Source: Euglena gracilis
Lineage: Eukaryota > Euglenida > Euglenophyceae > Euglenales
NCBI GenBank assembly: GCA_039621445.1
Contig: CP154954.1
Span: 54,370,838 to 54,434,837, forward strand
DNA: 64,000 bases
Reading direction: 5' to 3'
Both the position numbers and the translations under genes were made by a program. Position 1 is the stretch's first letter, and every line of letters starts with the position of its first letter. The notes beneath the pieces are model-generated. The model did not search any database. It was not told where the DNA came from and saw only the letters and a program-made list of their open reading frames with translations. Below, piece by piece: positions 10,395 to 21,278 of the stretch.

Positions 10395-10590
10395 AAAATT
10401 TGTGTATCGGTGTGTATCGGCAAAAAATATTCTGTGTATCGATCGGTGTGCATCGGCAAAATTTTTTTTGTATTGGTGTGTATCGGCAAAAAAAAATTGT
10501 GTATCGGTGTGTATCGTTAATGCACACTAAACAGAGGTCTGGTGGCAATGGGTTTACTACCTTCGTCGATACACACCGACACACAAACTT
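10395..10590. repeat. TGTGTATCGG repeat with inverted partner
   Basis: Irregular repeats of TGTGTATCGGTGTGTATCGG joined by A- or T-runs occupy 10395-10525. The complementary word CGATACACACCGACACA follows at 10564-10580, so the region can fold back. Inverted copies of the same words occur at 11097-11170. Confidence 0.7.
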
Positions 10591-10854
10591 TTTACAAAAA
10601 TGGGGGAAAAAACACTGGTTGATTTTTTGACACCATTTCCACAGAGTTGTGTGGACATTGGCCCCGGCTCAATCCGTAAAGCGTGGTGGGGAATCTCACC
10701 CTACTGCTGTGGTTGGGGGAGGGGCGCTACTCCCTCACATGGAAAATGCAGAGCCCCGGATACATCTGCGCATATCCATACCCCGGCTCTCCTTTTTCAT
10801 TTTTTTCATTTTTTAATTTTTTTGAGACATTCAACACATGACAAACAGAATCTG

Positions 10855-11520
10855 TCAAGGTGTGCTGCTTGTAGCTGCACTGATTTGCTTCTTGACGTCT
10901 TCCACTAACCGCCTCATGCCAGGGGGGATTCCCATCCGAGCCATATCGTCAATGCTGAGAAATGGGAAAATCTCTTTGGTGTCGAGTCCTTCATTTCGAA
11001 AAGCCGTCGCAAAACGGCCCAGAACGGGAGTTCTTGCGAGAGATCTTGAAACTATGGACAAGAATACAACTTTTCGTAAAAATTTGTTTTGCTGATAAAC
11101 ACTGATACACAAATTTTTTTTTTGCCGATACACACCGATACACAATTTTTTTTTGCCGATACACACCAAACAAAGGTCTGAATACCACCTTTCCATTTCA
11201 TCACGTAGCGCTTGATTATGCAGCATTTGTGGAAACTCATAATTTTGGCTGGCATGCCATTGCCCATCATAATGTGCATTACATGACGACAGAAACGTGT
11301 GAAAAGCTTTTGCGGTGTGTCGAGGAGCTGATATGATGGGAGGAAAAGAATGGAATACCTGATATTTTTTCCTTCCTTGGCAATACATAAATGCAGCGGC
11401 TGATGTTGTTCACGCGCAAGCAGCAACTCTTCCAACAGGATGCTTTGGCATCCCAAGTCTGGAAAAAAAATCGAAAAACTGGGAAGCTCAACCAACGACT
11501 CACCACCACCTAATAAGAAA
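10855..11520 (-). pseudogene. SAM-domain protein gene fragment
   Basis: The last part (10855-11049) encodes about 64 residues ending at a stop, with FATAFRNEGLDTKEIFPFLS and IDDMARMGIPPGMRRLVEDV. This is the pattern of a sterile alpha motif: hydrophobic helices, an acidic DD turn, then MGI..G.RR. SAM domains mediate protein-protein or RNA binding. Upstream coding-like pieces lie at about 11176-11388 (PRHTAKAFHTFLSSCNAHYD and on) and, in another frame, 11385-11520 (CQSILLEELLLAREQHQPLH). Between the SAM part and these lies the CGATACACA repeat (11090-11170), either in an intron or as an insertion. No start is visible. Domain identity is moderate to good; the gene is broken or incompletely read. 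Confidence 0.5.
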
Positions 11521-11853
11521 ATCGACTGACATGGTTTTGGACCCTGCTGGACAGAATCATTGGTTCTCTGCAGGCTGGCAGATAATGGCCCGTGCCACCA
11601 AGCCCCCAGGAGAACAACAATCGACCCCCAACCAGGGTTCGATATAACGGAAGGTGGGAGGGGTGACAGAAAAAATTGTCTCTGTCTAATCCACAAAATA
11701 TCCAATTTCAATGTCAAAAATGTCATTATATTTTCCCAATCTGACCAATTTCAAAACCTTGGAAATTGACCGAAAAAACCAGTGCCATCTTGGAGATTTC
11801 GACTGAGCCAAAAACCACAAATTTGGCAATATTTTCATCCAGGGGGTTCGGTC

Positions 11854-12009
11854 CAGCGGGCCCACCCACCCCCTGGGGGGGGGGACCCACTCGATTTTCC
11901 CCAAAAATGGCAAAAAAATTGCGAAAAATGCTTAAAATGCACCCGTTTTCAAAAAATTTCAGCAGAAAAATATATCCCCCCCTGGGGTCCAAGACTAAAA
12001 AGACCCCTG
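11854..12009 (+). mobile_element. CAGG element, family 2 short copy with target-site duplication
   Basis: Starts CAGCGGGCCC and ends GACTAAAAAGACCCCTG. An exact 8 bp direct repeat GTTCGGTC flanks it (11846-11853 and 12010-12017). The interior matches 17715-17954, including AAAAATGGC, TATATCCCC and GGGGTCCA blocks, with the left terminal part deleted. Confidence 0.75.
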
Positions 12010-12017
12010 GTTCGGTC

Positions 12018-13130
12018 GAATGAATTTCAAGACACGCGAGGGCCCAGACAAAAATAGATTCTGTTTCGGACAACACGAACTGTTTCGGCAGGTGGCTCGC
12101 TTCGATGGCGTCACCCGGTGCCAGGCTTGTATGGGAATCTCGGAGGGGGGACCCCCTTCCAAAACTGGGGGGCGGGGTGGGGGGACCCCCCTCCTACCTC
12201 CAGTTTTTGGTCGCCGAACTTCTCGCCGATGAGTGAAAAATTTCGGCCGTTTTTTTTGGGACCGGGGGGGAGAAACATTTTTTTCCCCTGAAATTTCTCA
12301 AAGTGGTGGGGAATCCCTCCATTTCCCATAAAATGCCCCATCTAACAGTATTTTGATTTCCTCGCAACTCCCCGCCTAGCCCGAGTTACGACCATTTTCG
12401 AACCAAATTTGGCCATTTTGCCAAAATTTCATATGGAGCCTCGAGATGCACACCCAGTGCGAAGCGCCGGAAGGTTTTTTTTTTTGCCCCCACAGAGGAG
12501 GAGGGGGGGTGGGGGCCTACCCCCTTTGCAAAACTGGGGGGGGGGAGGCTACCACCTACCTCTTGTCTGTGGAGCTTCCCAAACAACCCTGCCCTGCGCC
12601 CCTGCCAAAAACCGTTGGTGTGAATATCAATGTCCATAAATACAACATAGAGAAATGAAAATGTGCAAAAACACATCTTCATGTTGAATGATATCTTATG
12701 TTTTGTGGTTCACATTCAGCACTGAGCCAGCGCAACCATGTTTGCTTTTGAGACTCATGATTTCATACGTCTTTCATCTTGAATATTTTTTTGAGGCTGC
12801 AAAATTTGCAGCCTCTCATGAGACTCTGGGCTTATTTCTTCCGAAAACCACAAAATGAAAGTGTGAAACGCACAAAACGATATTTCAGCGGAAAATGAAA
12901 ATTTTCCCGTCTGGCAAATTCAATGGAAAAATCTACAGAAAAAAGGGCCAAAAAAAAACAGCCATATTTTGGCGAAATTGGGTGTCCTTTGGGAATTTCT
13001 GGCACCCTTGGACCTTCGCCCACCCACACCAAAAAACCAAAAAAAAATCGTTTTCGGTTTTTGATTTTTGCAAAATCCTCAAGGGGCAGTCCTCAGCAGC
13101 CCTCATCGTCTTCACATTTAGGAAAGACCG
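12018..13130. other. No gene; G/C-tract repeats and AT-rich DNA
   Basis: G- and C-run repeats at 12140-12280 and 12470-12560, then AT-rich unique-looking DNA to 13080. No splice-bounded frame stands out. Confidence 0.45.
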
Positions 13131-13136
13131 AAGTCA

Positions 13137-13308
13137 GACAAAGAAGACCTTGCCAAAGATGTAGACTGTACCAGCTGCCCCAAATGTGTCTTCCTTCGCA
13201 TCCAGCCAATACATCATTGTCTGATTCCCAACAGGCATTGGCCCAGTGGGAGTTACCTTTGACGTTCGTGGCACCGTCTCGGCCAATGGCATTTTGTACG
13301 CCCCAGGG
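13137..13308 (-). CDS. POLA1: Exon resembling DNA polymerase alpha catalytic subunit, N-terminal block
   Basis: On the minus strand a strong 3' splice site, a long pyrimidine tract ending TTCTCTTGCAG, ends at 13309. The exon then encodes PGAYKMPLAETVPRTSKVTP followed by TGPMPVGNQTMMYWLDAKED and TFGAAGTVYIFGKV. The LDAxE...GTxYxFGKV block is a hallmark of the N-terminal region of the polymerase alpha catalytic subunit, the enzyme that extends RNA primers at replication start. The frame stops at 13134-13136, so the exon must end before that, perhaps right after FGK (AAG|GTCTTC at 13149) or after FF. No pol motifs A to C are in the window; only this N-terminal piece and the 8.8 kb exon are seen. 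Confidence 0.55.
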
Positions 13309-13850
13309 CTGCAAGAGAAGCAAAGACAAAGAAAAACAAAGAGTTCAAAACCCAGCCTGTTGGGGCCAAAAGCCTAAAATTCGTTAATATCCAGCTGCAA
13401 AATAAATCGTCAACAGGGGGGAGGGGCCATGAGGCTGGAAAAAGGCTGCTGGACCCACCCTTGGCTGGCTGGACCCCAGGGGGATGGGGTGCCTTCCGGC
13501 TGAAGCGACACCCTGACCAAAATTCTTGCCCAGAATTTTGCCCCCTGTCTCTGCAGATTTTCTGCCTTGGTTGGTGATGAAATTTGTACAATATGTTCCA
13601 AATTTCGAACCGACTTGAACAAGTCAGAGTGATATGACATAAAACAATGAAAACTGAACAAAAAAAAAGGAAAAAGATGGCAAGGGACATGTGCAGGTAT
13701 TATGTGTGCATGTCTCGTTTTGTCGAAACGTTGGAAAATCAGAATTTTGAGGGGTTCGGTTTTATTAAAACCCCCGGGGAAGCATTTGACCACCCAGCTG
13801 TTTTTGACGTTTTTTGTTTGTAAGAATGACATTGCTGTATGACATTGCTT

Positions 13851-14216
13851 GCTGGTCCAAATTTGGCTGGTGGAAATAAACCCAATGGAACCCCTCATGG
13901 GGGTCCTTTGGCAGTTTTAACGTTAAGGGAAAAAATTTCTCCAGTGAGCGGAGCGAAGCACCAATTTTTTTTGGACCCCAAAACTTGGCAAAAAATGCCC
14001 ATTTTTTGCCCATTTTGAGGCTTTTTGGAACAGAATCAGCCAAAAAAAAAACACATGAAAAACCCTCATTTCCACCTCGGCATGGCGCCGGGGGAAATCT
14101 TTTTCCAGTCAGGGGACCCCCAGACCCCAAGGGGTCTAGCTAGTCGCTTTTTTCCAGCCTCCAGCAAAATGGCCAGCCAGTGGACCCCCCCGCCCGGGTC
14201 CTTAAGCAAAAGCCTG
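13851..14216 (-). mobile_element. CAGG element, family 1 copy C (one end lost)
   Basis: Inverted relative to 8172-8610. It ends CCTTAAGCAAAAGCCTG at 14216 and matches the body of the family. The opposite terminal repeat is not found near 13850, so a target-site duplication cannot be shown. Confidence 0.65.
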
Positions 14217-14224
14217 TCCGGACA

Positions 14225-17200
14225 AAAAAACACTGGAGACAAAAACTATGGGAAACCACCCTGATTTTACCAAAATTTTTCTTCCCATAATTTTTGTCCA
14301 GAGTGCCTACGTCTTTGGGGGGGCATTCTCAAGAAGAGTCAAATTTCAAACACATTTCAAACACAAAAGGACAGGGTTATATAAAATTGCCATTTTTTGG
14401 GTTTATTTTGTAGCTGAGAATCACGAAACCGACCACCCGACATCCACTTTGACCATTTTTTTTTCTGGAATCTTGTGTTGTCTTTTGTCCGAAATCTTCA
14501 TTAAAACTGAAAATAATCACCACAGTTTTCCCTCAAATTTTTGAAATTCTCCATAATTCTTTGTTTCAAAATCAAGATTATCTTATAATAATGACAATAA
14601 TAATAACAATAAGAAAAACAACAACAACAAAAACAACAACAACAACGACAACAAATGCGCCATACGGCAGTTGGTATTTCTGTTAAAACAGAAATGAAGG
14701 GGTACAATTGAGATGGAGGGGGCCTGTGGTTGGCTGGGGTCTGTTTCGGGAATTATTCGAAAAATCGATTTTTGCCTCCCCCCCCCACCAGAAAGCAGAA
14801 AACATCCCTGGCAACCTGGCCATACATTTTTTCACCGACCCCCGGGGGGGAGAGAGGGAGACAAAAAACCAGTCAGTCACTTCTTTTTGGGAGACCAGTC
14901 AATCGCTGCCTCCCCCGGGGGGATCGGCAGGGCAGAACGGGAAGGCCTGGTGGCGGGAGGTGGGGGGGGGGGGGGTGGGTAGCCCCCCCCCCTCCCACCC
15001 ACCACAGCATTGATTTCGGGAAAACGAAGATATTGGCCGGAAAAATTTTTGAAATGTTTTTTTTTAAAAAAATGAATCCAAAACACATGATTTTTCGATG
15101 AAAAACCACATTTTCACAAAAAATGCCATACATTTCAGGTTTAAAAATTGGTAGTTTTTGGGGGGGGTGAAAAAAACCAAGTCAAAAAAAAGTGGACCAA
15201 TTTGCTTTTGAGAAATTTTTGAAGCAAAAAAATGCCATTGAAAGTCCAAAAATTTACAAGAGAAAAAAATTTGGACTTTCAATGGCATTTTTTTTTGCTT
15301 CAAAAACTTCTCAAAATCAAAAATTTGAGAAAGTGTTCAATTTTTGGAAGGTGTGAAAAAATGGGGTTTTTTGAGGGGTTTTTGGGGGGACCATATGGGT
15401 CCCAAAATGGGTCAAAAAAAAACAACCGGCGCCAAAGGCGCCAGAAAATTGTTTTTGGGTCCAAAAATTGGTGTTCCCGAAAATACGGGAAGAGGTGGTG
15501 GGGGGGGTTGCCCCCCCCCCCCCCACCCACCACCCTGGCTGTTCGGCCGATTCCCGTTCTGCCCTGGGGATCGACCACTCAGGAAAACTTTCCAGTCACT
15601 TTGGGCCATTTAGACCTTCGGCGCCGGGGTCACTCAAGCCACTTTTGCCCACCCCTGGCCAACCCCCCAAGGGGGAGGGGGTTTGGCCCAAAATCAGTCA
15701 CTCTGAAAAAACTAGTCAGTCACCCCGGGGGGGGGGGGAGGTTGGCCGGTGCTCAAATAATTGACTGAACCAGGCCCTACCTGGCCCGGCTGGTGGAGTT
15801 TACCAATTCTGATTGGATAAAGGTCGAAATGGAAATCTTTTGGCCAAGGGGTGCCCCCCCAAAAACAAATGTAGCACGCGCGTGATTCATTGTGGGGAAG
15901 GCAGAACCTGTGTGCCTGGACTTTCTTCGCAGCAGGCAATGGGCTCTCTGCCTTCAAGGCACTTGTTGTGGGGACAACCGTCGGAGGCGCCACCTCCGGC
16001 TTCATCTGAGAGTTGGTGCAAACATGGATGATTTCATGTGGGATGTTCTGGCAACTCGACCACCACCCAAATTTCTACAAGTTGGTTGCCCTGAGGCCCA
16101 AACAGGGCGGTCCTTAAGGAAAAAAAGGACACTCCGCTGTCCCTGCACATTCAACGAAAAATCCACCTGCAAATGGGCAAGGAAATTTGGTGTTTTTCGG
16201 CGAAAACAAGACGACATCGGGGAAAAAAATTGATTCCACACATCATTGGACCATCGCCCATCCACCCAAAGGGTCAAAAAAATGCGGTGTTCGACCTTTT
16301 GGTTTTTCGGCCAGAAAATGTCAAAAATACCTTGGGTTGAATTTTTTTTTGCCTTGGATCAACTCAAACAAGGGCCTCAAACAGTGTCCCCCCCTTCATC
16401 TCCTTTCAAAACGAGGCCACTGAAAATGGTCTCAAAATGGGACAAAAGAATTGCCACAGGCTGAGAGGCGGAGATCATTTGATTGGATAAAGGTCTAAAT
16501 GGAAATCAAAGCTGTCAACCCAGCCAAATTCGAATGGTGAAATTTGTTGTTTTGGGTTGGGTTTTTTTCTTTGTTGCCTAAGAGGTGCTCCACCATCCGA
16601 ACGCAATCCTCCAATGGCCAATGGCAGAGTCAAAAACTTGGTTATTGAAAGAATTTTGGGTCACAAAGAGAGGGCCAAGTTGCACACACAGGGGTTTTCT
16701 TAAGGACCCCCACCGGGGGGGGGTCCAGCTCCGGCTGGCAAAAAAGGTTGCTGGCTGGACCCCCCCGGGGGTATGGGGGGGGTCCGGGGCTGGGCTGGGT
16801 CGGTGAAAAACAAATTTTTCTGAAACATTTTTGCCTTCTCAACATTTTGATGGATGGAGCTAGATCAAGGCTGGGGGACTGTGATGAGGGGAAAAATGCA
16901 GGGATAGGTGAGCTGGGCAGCCCAGTTGGGCCTTCCGCCGGCTGGGCTGGACCCAACTTTATTTCACTCGACCCCCCTGGGGTCCACGACTAAAAAAAAA
17001 ACCCCCTGCCCCAGCCAGGCCGAGGGGTTTTCTGAAAGGACCCCTGTCCCGCGGGGCCATTGGGGGGGGGGGTCCGGCTGGCTGGGAGCTGGACCATTCC
17101 GCGCTGCAAAACGACTGCTCGCCGCGGCCGTTTTAGGTCGTCCAGACCTCCCGTGCCCTTTGCCTGACTGTTGTGGAAGACCGCAGACGCAGAGACCCCT

Positions 17201-17250
17201 TTTCCACCGTGGCCGGCGTGCGAAGAAAGCAGCAGACCGCCTGGGAGGGC
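14225..17250. other. No supported gene; mixed repeats
   Basis: Contains an AAC/AAT microsatellite (14586-14654), several C/G-run hairpins (14940-15000, 15495-15530, 15724-15740), a strong hairpin at 15210-15312 and a repeated word TTGATTGGATAAAGGTC at 15811 and 16479. Many long open frames here are only G/C-run translations. Confidence 0.45.
15210..15312. repeat. Near-perfect 45 bp inverted repeat
   Basis: GAGAAATTTTTGAAGC...GCCATTGAAAGTCC (15210-15254) is answered by GGACTTTCAATGGC...GCTTCAAAAACTTCTC (15268-15312). The loop is only about 13 bases, so the DNA or RNA would form a long stem. Confidence 0.85.
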
Positions 17251-17321
17251 GCATGGCAGTAGACTGGGGGGGGGGGGTAGGCCTCATCGGTGGCTAGTCG
17301 GCGAGACGGGGGGGGGGGGGT

Positions 17322-18266
17322 CAGCGTTGACGTTTTCTTTTGTTTTTTAAAAAACGCCAAAAAAAACATGTTTTTTTGAGAAAGCAAAAATTGACCTTTT
17401 TCCTTGCGAAATTACCATTTTTTGAGAAAATTTTTCGGGGGTGGTTCGGGTCACCGGGGGGGGGGGGTGGGGATGGGTGGAGACCACATTTTCGGTGGCG
17501 AAATTAAGAATCACCGAAAACGAATTTTTGGGGAAAATCCTTTAATCAGGAATCCCCCAACCTAAAATTAGTATTCTGACACCAAATTAGGCATCACCAT
17601 TCCAAATTCTGCAAATTATGCCGCAAAGTTAGGAATCTACCTGAATATTTTGTCGAATTAGGCATCACCGGCCAAATTTTTTCAGAAAAAAAATTGGCGG
17701 AAAAGGGTCTTAGGCAGGGGTTTTTTTTTAAGACCGGGGGGGAGGGGGGGGTCCCCCACCCACCCACCCCCTGGGGGGGGGTCCTGGGGGACCCACAAAA
17801 AATGGCCGAAAAATCGCGAAAAGTGCTAAAAATAGCACTTTTTTGGCGCCGAAAAGTATATCCCACCCCCCTCCAGGAGGGAATCACCCCCGGGGGGGGG
17901 GGCTCGGCCGGACCCACCCACCCCCCCCCCCGGGTCCACGACTAAAAAAACCTGGTCTTAGGTCGGGTCAGGGGGGGGGTCACGGGAGGAACACCCCCTC
18001 TAAAGTTTTTTTAGGTGTGAAAAATGTTTCCAAATCTGTGTTTTCTGGTGCAAAAAATCATGCTTTCAACCCAAAAAAAAGCAACAAAAATGATTGCTGC
18101 AGAGATAAAAAATGAACTTTTTTTTAAAAAAAACATTGCAAAAAATTTTTCCCCCAAACCCTCCATGACGTTTTTTTTTGTTTTTTTAAAAAAACATGTT
18201 TTTTTGTTTCAAAAAAAACAAGCCATGCTTTTTTTGTTTCAAAAAAAAAACAAGCCGTCAACCTTG
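17322..18266 (+). mobile_element. T-rich CAGGGTTGACG element, family 4, inserted in a palindromic end
   Basis: Starts CAGCGTTGACG and ends CGTCAACCTTG, like the complete copy at 33893-34349. Both flanks are G-runs, so the duplication (GGGGGGGT against GGGGGGGG) is weak, but the two halves of the palindromic end resume on either side. It contains further DNA, including the element at 17715-17954. Confidence 0.65.
17715..17954 (+). mobile_element. CAGG element, family 2, complete with target-site duplication
   Basis: 240 bp. Starts CAGGGGTTTTTTTTTAAGAC and ends GGGTCCACGACTAAAAAAAC then CTG; the ends are imperfect inverted repeats. An exact 8 bp repeat GTCTTAGG flanks it (17707-17714 and 17955-17962), preceded by G on both sides. 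Confidence 0.85.
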
Positions 18267-18502
18267 GGGGGGGGGGGTAGTGGGTAGTTGGCCGACTCGT
18301 CGGCCAACTACCCACTGTTATGTACTAACGGGTGTTCGCCGACTTTTAAGCCCCCCCCCCTGTGAACAAATTCTTAAGCAGACTGGTGGACGATCACAAA
18401 AAATGGCCTGTGGCTGGCCCAAATCACCCAGAAATGGTCCAGATGGGCCCAATGAGTAACCTGCACCATATAAGCACCCACAGATAAAAATGCAAGGTAT
18501 TG

Positions 18503-18812
18503 GCTCCCGGATCTGGCCTGGGGGGGGGGTTGTGGGCAGACCCTAGGGTCTGCCCACGGTCGCCAAAGGTCGCCAAAGGTCGCTATGGGTATTTCCTACT
18601 CAGTCCTTTTTGCATTGTAGCGGCGTAGGCAACTGTTCCAGGGCCCTAAAAAAAAAAATCCCTTGTGTGTGCAACACCTTTTGTGTGTATGTTGCGCTAA
18701 TTTGCCGTGGAGCGCATTTTTTGACATCGACCTGCCCACGACCTTTGGCGACCATGGCGACCTTTGGCGACCCTAGGGTCTGCCCACAACCCCCCCCCCC
18801 CCGGCCAAATCT
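18503..18812. repeat. 310 bp dispersed repeat, copy 1
   Basis: Nearly identical to 27976-28287. It begins GGCTCCCGGATCTGGCC and ends GGCCAAATCT, with inner inverted repeats built on GTGGGCAGACCCTAGGGTC and GGTCGCCAAAGGTCG. A third, shorter relative starts at 24572. Confidence 0.8.
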
Positions 18813-18989
18813 ACCCCCCAGGTCCGTGGGGTGTGTGGATGGTGGTTTGTGGGACTACAAAGGGGTAAAATACCATTGATTGACAAAGGTTGCATGAAAA
18901 TCCTTTACAAATGACATTCTGTACCTTGAGGGCCAGAAAACTCCCTCCACCACCACTGCCCTACCCTACCACCCCCTCCCCCCAGCTAC

Positions 18990-19340
18990 CCCCCCCCTCA
19001 AATAGCAAAATCCCTTTTTGTAGGCAAAATACCAGAGGGACAAAATCCTTTTATGTTGGCAAAAATATACATCATGGGAACAAAAGCCTTTATTGGAGAC
19101 ATTTTGTAACAGAATCCTTTCACGTCAGCCAAAAACTCGGGGGGGGGGGCAAAATCCTTTTTGTGGGACCTTTTGACGTGCCCCCCCCCCCCCGCTCAAA
19201 TAACAAAATCCCTTCACGTTGGCCAAAAACTCGGTGGGCAAAGTCCTTTTCGTGGGATACTTTGACATGGGGGGGGGGGGGCTCTGCCCCGCCCCACCCT
19301 GCACCGCCTCCACCGCCGACAACAAAATCCCTTCTCGCTG
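18990..19340. repeat. Cluster of AACAAAATCCCTT motifs
   Basis: At least six related words (19001, 19049, 19103, 19150, 19199, 19319) are spaced 50-120 bases apart and usually followed by TT and CACGTTGGCC or CTCGCTGGCC. The same motif follows C-runs in three other repeat arrays of the window. Confidence 0.6.
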
Positions 19341-19729
19341 GCCAAAAACTCGGGGGGCAAAGTCATGGGGCATAGGTCTTTGTCTGGGTATTCCTTGCCA
19401 CCGTGTGGAAAATCTTATGGGCAGCCGCAACATTCTGCTAAAAAGTGGCCAGAAATGGAGATTTTTAAATTTTTAATGTATATTCACCCTAGGATTGTGC
19501 CATTACTGAAATTTATTAATTTTAAATTTCGGTGTTGAAAGTTTCGGTAACTTTCAGGAACTTTCAGAAATTTATGAAACTTATGAAATTTAAGGGGGAG
19601 CACGACGTCGCCAGCCATGTGACTCACAGGAAAATGACTGGCAAAACTTACCTGATAATGGACAAAAATGGGCTCAAATTTTGTGTGAAATGGAGGCGCG
19701 ACCCCCCGCCCGAGGTTTCAACATCCCAG

Positions 19730-20180
19730 GAGGAGCCAAAGACGGCACCTAATCAGGGATTGGCACCCAAATTAGGAATCAAAATTGCCAAAAATGTGTG
19801 ATAAATTCCTGCTCCTCAAAATCAGGAATTTACCACTAAATTGGGAATCTGCCTCTCAAAATTCGGGACTGGCACACCAAATTAGGCATTTGCAACTCAA
19901 AATCAGCTCAAGAACTTGACCCTGTTACACCCAGAATTAGGCATTTGCCAACAAATTTGGACATTCCCACCCAAAATTAGGCATTTGCTGCTAAAAGTTA
20001 AGAACCTTTTTATCAATTAGGAATTTGGCAGGCACAATTAGGCATTGGCACACCAAATTAGGGATTGCCAGCCAAGTTTCAGTACTTTTACACCCGAAAT
20101 TAGGCATTTGACTCAAAATTAGGAATTCACACATGAAATCAGAAATTTAGGAATTAGGAATTTGCCTCAAAATTACGCAG
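19730..20180. repeat. Degenerate AAATTAGGCATTTGC repeats
   Basis: About 18 imperfect copies of a 25-35 base unit around AAATTAGGCATTTGCCAC lie here. Similar units occur at 17500-17665, 40990-41060 and 41935-42060. Confidence 0.6.
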
Positions 20181-20699
20181 TGGCACACCAATCCAGGGTG
20201 ATCAGCAGCAGTTCAGATTTGTCCACTGTTTCGCGATTTTTCATTTTTCATGAAAAGAAAATTGAAAGGAAACGTTTCACAGATTTTATTTTTCTTTCCG
20301 ACCACTTTTCACGAATGTCCACCCTAACGAGAAACCAGAAAGGCATCAGAAAGGCATCAGAAATTTCACACATGAAATTTATTTTTTTTAAATTTCACTG
20401 AAAGTTTCGAAAGTTTCGGGCTGAAACTTACGTCCGTAAGTTACGGAATTCACCCCCGATAAGGGGGGTTCTAGAGCAATTCGGGTGGGTTTTAGCTAGT
20501 TTTCGGATGATTTGGACAAACATTTTTTTGAGGGGGGGGGGCTTAAAAGTCGGTGAACTTGACCCGTTAGCACATTATAGTGGTTAGTTGGCCGACTACC
20601 CCCCCCCCCCCGTCTCGCCGACAAGCCACAGACCAGGCGGCCCAATCAGCCGACCAGTTGGGTAGTCAGCCGACTACCCACTACCCCCCCAGACCCTTC

Positions 20700-21250
20700 A
20701 CTTACCAATCCCCCCCCCCCGAGCTATTCCCGTCCCCGGGACCCTTTACGGCCCAATGGGAACAGTACGGGGGGGGGACAGCTTGGGGGGGACCTAGGTC
20801 CCCCCCTCCGAGCCTCAGGCACCCCCAAAGTGGTCATTTTTCGCACTTTGGATGAACGCAAAAAATGGTCAATTTTAAGCACATCACATTTGCCAGATAT
20901 CACTTTTTGAAAACGTCCCAAAAACCGATTTTTGAGCATTGGAAAGTTCTTTAGAAAAAGTGCCATGACAGTGAGCTGTTCCCATCCCCCCTATGGAGGT
21001 TCGGCACGTCTGACGAGGACCCTCGGCCACCAGGGGGGGGGGGTCCCCATTTTGCCGTGCCGAGGGGGTCAGTCCCCCCGGGGGGGGGTCCACCGTGGCG
21101 GACAGCCGGAATTTCCCAAAGGAAAATTCATTGGTATGGTTCGGCATGCCGTGCCGAGGGGGTCCGACCAGGGGGGGGGTGGCTGCCGAATCTCCATGGG
21201 AATAGCTCGGGGGGGGGGGGGGGCAGCTCGGGGGGGGGGGGCATGGTAAA
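20700..21250. other. No gene; G/C-run repeats
   Basis: Alternating G-runs, C-runs and GCCGAGGGGGTC words (21000-21240). Open frames here are low-complexity Gly/Pro/Arg. Confidence 0.5.
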
Positions 21251-21278
21251 CCTTCACAGATGACTTGGACCCTCCAAA

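Larger units (their letters stand above)
17257..20694. mobile_element. Palindromic-end element, 3.4 kb, interrupted by nested insertions
   Basis: The left end (17257-17321 plus 18267-18355) and right end (about 20535-20694) are inverted copies of each other and match the ends of the 36.1-40.9 kb element: GTAGACTGGGG..., TCGGCGAGACGGGG, a TTGGCCGAC palindrome, then CGCCGACTTTTAAGCCCCC. The left end is split at a G-run by the insertion at 17322-18266. The interior holds the duplicated block 18503-18812 and degenerate short repeats, with no convincing gene. No clear target-site duplication is visible. Confidence 0.6.

Noticed and set aside
11629-11660. GGGTTCGATATAACGG as a tRNA T arm
   Set aside because: No stem, no anticodon arm; the same sequence at 63827 shows it belongs to a dispersed repeat.
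18610-18879. Frame MHCSGVGNCSRALKKK..., present in two places
   Set aside because: Its duplication at 28085 is explained by the 310 bp repeat; the frame is not coding-like.
20932-21263. Gly/Arg/Ser-rich frames at 21 kb
   Set aside because: Translations of G-runs; equally open on the other strand as Pro-rich frames.
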